DNA of 64,000 bases from Methylobacterium sp. Leaf104 (lineage in GTDB: Bacteria; Pseudomonadota; Alphaproteobacteria; Rhizobiales; Beijerinckiaceae), in the NCBI RefSeq assembly GCF_001422885.1, contig NZ_LMMZ01000001.1, positions 686,565 to 750,564 of the forward strand, given 5' to 3'. The notes under the pieces were generated by a model that had not been told where the DNA came from, ran no database searches, and worked only from the letters and a program-made list of their open reading frames with translations. Position numbers and translations under genes: made by a program. Shown here piece by piece: positions 60,816-64,000 of the stretch; the stretch's first letter is position 1; each line of letters opens with the position of its first letter.

Positions 60816-62230
60816 CCCGCCTCGGCGCGTCCATGGCCCGCGCGATCCAGCGCGTCGGCCCCGGCTTCCTGCCCTTCGCCGACGCGGCGACGGCGGAACT
60901 GCCCATGGGGCGCCTGCTGCGGCTCGCCCTGTTCCAGGTCACGGTCGGCATGGCCGCCGTGCTCCTCATCGGCACGCTCAACCGGGTGATGATCGTCGAG
61001 CTGGCGGTCCCGGCCTGGATCGTCGCCGTGATGCTGTCGCTGCCACTGATCTTCGCGCCGTTCCGCGCGCTCGTCGGGTTCCGCTCGGACACCCATCGCT
61101 CGGTGCTGGGCTGGCGCCGGGTGCCCTACATCTGGTTCGGCACGCTGCTGCAGTTCGGCGGGCTGGCCATCATGCCCTTCGCCCTGCTGATCCTGTCGGG
61201 CGACACCACCGGGCCGGCCTGGCCCGGCCACGTGGCCGCTGCGCTCGCCTTCGTCATGGTGGGGGCCGGCCTCCACACCACCCAGACCGTGGGCCTGGCG
61301 CTGGCCACCGACCTCGCCCCGGCCCATGCCCGGCCCCGGGTGGTGGCGCTCCTCTGCGTCATGCTGCTGGCCGGCATGGTGGTGAGCGCCGTCGCCTTCG
61401 GGCTGCTGCTGGCGGATTTCTCGGCCCTGCGCCTGATCAAGGTGATCCAGGGCGCGGCGCTCCTCACCGTCGTGCTCAACGGCATCGCCCTGTGGAAGCA
61501 GGAGCCGCGCTCGCCCAGCCGCACGGCGCGCGAACTGCCCCGGCCGGGCTTCTCGGAATCCTGGGCGCTCTATGCCGGCAAGGGCCGGGCGCGCCGCCGC
61601 CTCGTCGCCACCGGGCTCGGCACGGCCGCCTTCTCGATGCAGGACATCCTGCTGGAGCCCTATGGCGGGCAGATCCTGCACCTGCCGGTGGCCGCTACCA
61701 CGGCGCTGACCGCGCTGCTGGCCGCCGGCGGCGGCCTCGGCCTCCTCATCGCGGCCCGCTGGCTCGACCGGGGCGGCGACGCCTTCCGGGTCGCGGCCTC
61801 CGGCGCGGGGGTTGGCATCGCGGCCTTCTCGGCCGTGGTCTTCGCCGCGCCGCTGGATTCCGCCCGCCTGTTCGCGGTCGGCGTCGCCCTGATCGGCCTC
61901 GGCGGCGGCCTGTTCGCCCACGGCACGCTCACGGCCTCCATGGCCAAGGCCGGCCCCGAGGATACCGGCCTGGCGCTCGGCGCCTGGGGCGCCGTCCAGG
62001 CGAGCGCGGCCGGCCTCGCCATCGCGGCCAGCGGCATCCTGCGCGACCTCGGCGCGCATCTGGCCGAATCCGGACATCTCGGCGAGGCGCTGAACCTGCC
62101 CTCCACCGGATACCTCATCGTCTACCACATCGAGATCGCGCTGCTGTTCGCGACGCTGCTGGCCATCGGCCCGCTCGTCCGCGCCGAGAGCCGCGCGCCT
62201 CTTCCTCGATCCTTGCCCCGCTCAGCCTGA
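60812..62230 (+). CDS. lhaA: Light-harvesting 1 assembly protein LhaA (PucC family)
   Basis: 472 residues, 12 helices. GTLNRVMIVELAVPAWIVAVMLSLPLIFAPFRALVGFRSD and GWRRVPYIWFGTLLQFGG are LhaA hallmarks, with the AFSMQDILLEPYGGQIL motif. Needed for LH1 assembly in Rhodobacter. Between bchM and puhA, its conserved position. It is the second BCD-family member of this window. Confidence 0.92.
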   Translation: MTRLGASMARAIQRVGPGFLPFADAATAELPMGRLLRLALFQVTVGMAAVLLIGTLNRVMIVELAVPAWIVAVMLSLPLIFAPFRALVGFRSDTHRSVLGWRRVPYIWFGTLLQFGGLAIMPFALLILSGDTTGPAWPGHVAAALAFVMVGAGLHTTQTVGLALATDLAPAHARPRVVALLCVMLLAGMVVSAVAFGLLLADFSALRLIKVIQGAALLTVVLNGIALWKQEPRSPSRTARELPRPGFSESWALYAGKGRARRRLVATGLGTAAFSMQDILLEPYGGQILHLPVAATTALTALLAAGGGLGLLIAARWLDRGGDAFRVAASGAGVGIAAFSAVVFAAPLDSARLFAVGVALIGLGGGLFAHGTLTASMAKAGPEDTGLALGAWGAVQASAAGLAIAASGILRDLGAHLAESGHLGEALNLPSTGYLIVYHIEIALLFATLLAIGPLVRAESRAPLPRSLPRSA

Positions 62231-62242
62231 AGGAGACCGGCC

Positions 62243-63019
62243 ATGCCGAGAGGTGAAATCACGGGCTACGTCGACGTCGCGCAGGTGGTCCTCTACGCGT
62301 TCTGGATCTTCTTCGCCGGCCTCGTCTTCTACCTGCGCCGCGAGGACCGCCGCGAGGGCTACCCGCTCGAATCCGAAGCCGCCCGCGGCCGGGCGATGCC
62401 GCCGGATCCGTTCCTGATCCCGTCGCCGAAGGAATTCCTCCTCTCCAACGGCCACGTGAAGCACGCGCCCCAGACCGGCGAGCGCACCCCCTGGAACTAC
62501 CGCGGCCACAAGCACGAGGTCTGGCCGGGCGCTCCCCTGGAGCCCGACACCGACGGCCTGCACGACGCCATCGGCCCCGGCTCCTACGCCGACCGGGAAA
62601 GCAGCCACGACGAGACCTGGAACCGCGAGAAGCGCATCGTGCCCCTGCGGGTGGCCGACCACTTCGTGGTCCACGAGCTCGGGCCGAACCCCATCGGCAT
62701 GTCGGTGTTCGGGGCCGACCGGCAGGTGGCCGGCACGGTGAGCGACCTCTGGGTCGACCGGGGCGAGTCGATGGTGCGCTACTACGAGGTCGAGCTCGGG
62801 GCCGGCGGCCGGCGGGTGCTGATGCCCGCCACCTTCTGCCGGACCGGCCGCTTCTCGCAGAAGGTCACGACCGAGGCGCTGCTGGCGCACCAGTTCGCCG
62901 ACATCCCCACCACCAAGGATCCGGATTCGGTCACCCTCAACGAGGAGGAGCGGATCATGGCCTTCTTCGGCGGCGGCACCCTCTACGCGACCCCCACCCG
63001 CCAGGAGGCCATCCTGTGA
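62243..63019 (+). CDS. puhA: Photosynthetic reaction centre subunit H
   Basis: 258 residues. One N-terminal membrane helix (VAQVVLYAFWIFFAGLVFYLRREDRREGYPLE, about 9-40) and a cytoplasmic domain with the conserved VPLRVADHFVVHELGPNPIGM and WVDRGESMVRYYEVEL. It caps the L-M dimer (pufLM lie elsewhere). Follows lhaA after 12 nt, and its stop overlaps the GTG of puhB. Confidence 0.96.
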   Translation: MPRGEITGYVDVAQVVLYAFWIFFAGLVFYLRREDRREGYPLESEAARGRAMPPDPFLIPSPKEFLLSNGHVKHAPQTGERTPWNYRGHKHEVWPGAPLEPDTDGLHDAIGPGSYADRESSHDETWNREKRIVPLRVADHFVVHELGPNPIGMSVFGADRQVAGTVSDLWVDRGESMVRYYEVELGAGGRRVLMPATFCRTGRFSQKVTTEALLAHQFADIPTTKDPDSVTLNEEERIMAFFGGGTLYATPTRQEAIL

Positions 63020-63702
63020 GCCGGTCCACCGAGCGGCCCGCGCCGCACCTCCCCGCCAACGCCTTCGATGCACCGCCCGGCCTGCCGGCCCCGCTGCCGG
63101 CCGGCGAGCATATCCTCTGGCAGGGCCGCCCCTGCGGCTTCGGCATCGCCTTCCGGGCGCTGCATCTCACCCTCGTCGGTGTCTGGTTCGCCGGGCTCGC
63201 CCTCTGGGCGGCGCTCCCGGCGGCCCTGTCCGGACGGACGCTGGAGGCCGCGTCCCTGGCGCTGCCCACCCTGGCGATCGGAACCGGCGCGGTTCTGCTC
63301 CTGGCCCTCCTCGGCTGGCTCTCGGCCCGCACCACCACCTACACCATCACCAACCGCCGCGTGGTCATGCGGGTGGGCATCGCCCTGCCGATGACCCTGA
63401 ACCTGCCCTTCGCCCTGGTGGAGGCGGCCGGCTGCCACCTCTACGGCGACGGCAGCGCCGACCTGCCCCTACGCCTGCGCCCGGGCAACCGCATCGCCTA
63501 CCTGCACCTCTGGCCGCATGCCCGGCCCTGGCACGTCAACCGGCCCGAGCCGATGCTGCGTACGGTCGCGCAGGGCGGCGAGGTCGCCAAGATCCTGGCC
63601 CGTGCCCTCGCGGCGCACCGCGAAGTGCCGGAGGAGGTGGCCGGACCCATCGTGCTGCGGCCGCGCGTGGCACCCGGTCCCCGTCTCGCGACGGCGAGCT
63701 GA
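63016..63702 (+). CDS. puhB: Reaction-centre assembly protein PuhB
   Basis: 228 residues from a GTG overlapping the puhA stop. LPAGEHILWQGRPCGFGIAFRALHL, a pair of hydrophobic helices (about 53-105) and TTTYTITNRRVVMRVGIALPMTLNLPF identify the PuhB family (bacterial PH-like domain). In Rhodobacter PuhB helps assemble the reaction centre. The partial puhC follows after 4 nt. Confidence 0.92.
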   Translation: MSRSTERPAPHLPANAFDAPPGLPAPLPAGEHILWQGRPCGFGIAFRALHLTLVGVWFAGLALWAALPAALSGRTLEAASLALPTLAIGTGAVLLLALLGWLSARTTTYTITNRRVVMRVGIALPMTLNLPFALVEAAGCHLYGDGSADLPLRLRPGNRIAYLHLWPHARPWHVNRPEPMLRTVAQGGEVAKILARALAAHREVPEEVAGPIVLRPRVAPGPRLATAS

Positions 63703-63706
63703 TCCG

Positions 63707-64000
63707 ATGAACCCGCATCCCCTCGCACGGACCGCCGGCCGCACCTCGCGAGGCCTCGTCGCCGGGGTCGGCCTCCTCGTCGCCTTCGTGGTCCTGGCCA
63801 TCACGGTCGGCCGGGTCGAGAGCGTCGGCCTCACGCGGATGGAGCCGGCCCGGCCGGTTCAGAGCCTGGCCCTGCGGGTGGACGATGCGGCGGACGGTTC
63901 GATCGCGCTGCGGGACGCGGAGCGGGGCGACCTCGTCGCCACGGTCCGGCCGGGGGAGGACAACTTCATCCGCGCCACCCTGCGGGGCTTCGCGCAGGGC
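63707..64000 (+). CDS. puhC: Photosynthetic complex assembly protein PuhC, N-terminal part (runs off window)
   Basis: 98 codons visible from ATG to the window edge. A basic N-terminus, one membrane helix (VAGVGLLVAFVVLAITVGRVESVG, about 18-42) and the start of a periplasmic domain (VDDAADGSIALRDAERGDLVA) match PuhC, a membrane-anchored factor for LH1/reaction-centre assembly encoded after puhB. The remainder is beyond the window. Confidence 0.85.
   Translation, partial: MNPHPLARTAGRTSRGLVAGVGLLVAFVVLAITVGRVESVGLTRMEPARPVQSLALRVDDAADGSIALRDAERGDLVATVRPGEDNFIRATLRGFAQG

Overview
The window is high-GC, densely packed DNA from what looks like an aerobic anoxygenic phototrophic alphaproteobacterium. 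A Rhizobiales, Methylobacterium-like origin is an inference from protein flavour and gene order; no rRNA gene is present to confirm it. Genes are often chained by 4-nt ATGA/GTGA/TTGA stop-start overlaps. No tRNA, rRNA, CRISPR array, insertion sequence or phage gene was seen.

Positions 1-15000, mostly minus strand, carry housekeeping genes: purF (cut by the window edge), cvpA, a queuosine-precursor transporter (plus strand), radA, alr, dnaB, the ribosomal operon rpsF-rpsR-DUF2232-rplI, a small LprI-like/PepSY pair, an RsuA-type pseudouridine synthase, an RsmC-like methyltransferase, and era-rnc-lepB-acpS-pdxJ (to 16194).

Positions 16289-38323, mostly plus strand, form a translation and envelope-biogenesis superoperon: PH-domain protein, rpsB, tsf, pyrH, frr, uppS, cdsA, dxr, rseP, bamA, lpxD, fabZ, lpxA, lpxI, lpxB. 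Three accessory elements interrupt this usually conserved order: a BLUF-type photoreceptor gene between pyrH and frr that lacks the canonical flavin-site Asn, a TetR-EmrA-EmrB efflux module between dxr and rseP with two perfect 19-bp palindromic operators, and a GAF-cNMP-HTH Crp-type regulator between lpxD and fabZ. Then follow DUF805, hrpB, map and a Tat-exported polysaccharide-lyase-like protein.

Positions 43464-64000 are part of a photosynthesis gene cluster. On the minus strand, in transcription order, are ppaA/aerR, ppsR, bchG, a PucC-family transporter, bchP, tspO, a small membrane protein and a triheme cytochrome c. Divergently on the plus strand are bchF-N-B-H-L-M, lhaA, puhA, puhB and puhC (cut by the window edge). 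The bch genes supply most late bacteriochlorophyll steps (Mg chelatase H, methyltransferase M, dark-operative reductase LNB, hydratase F, synthase G, phytyl reduction P). The puh genes encode and assemble the reaction-centre H subunit. PpsR and the B12-binding PpaA are the local redox/light regulators. A TGT-N12-ACA PpsR site overlaps a TTGACA box in front of bchG, and near-matches lie in front of bchF. pufLM, light-harvesting and carotenoid genes are not in the window.

I did not find an obviously unprecedented multi-gene system. The most unusual items are the Asn-less BLUF protein, the tspO/small membrane protein/triheme cytochrome tail of the bchG-bchP gene string, the overlap of PpsR site, promoter and start codon at bchG, and a structured leader just upstream of rpsF.
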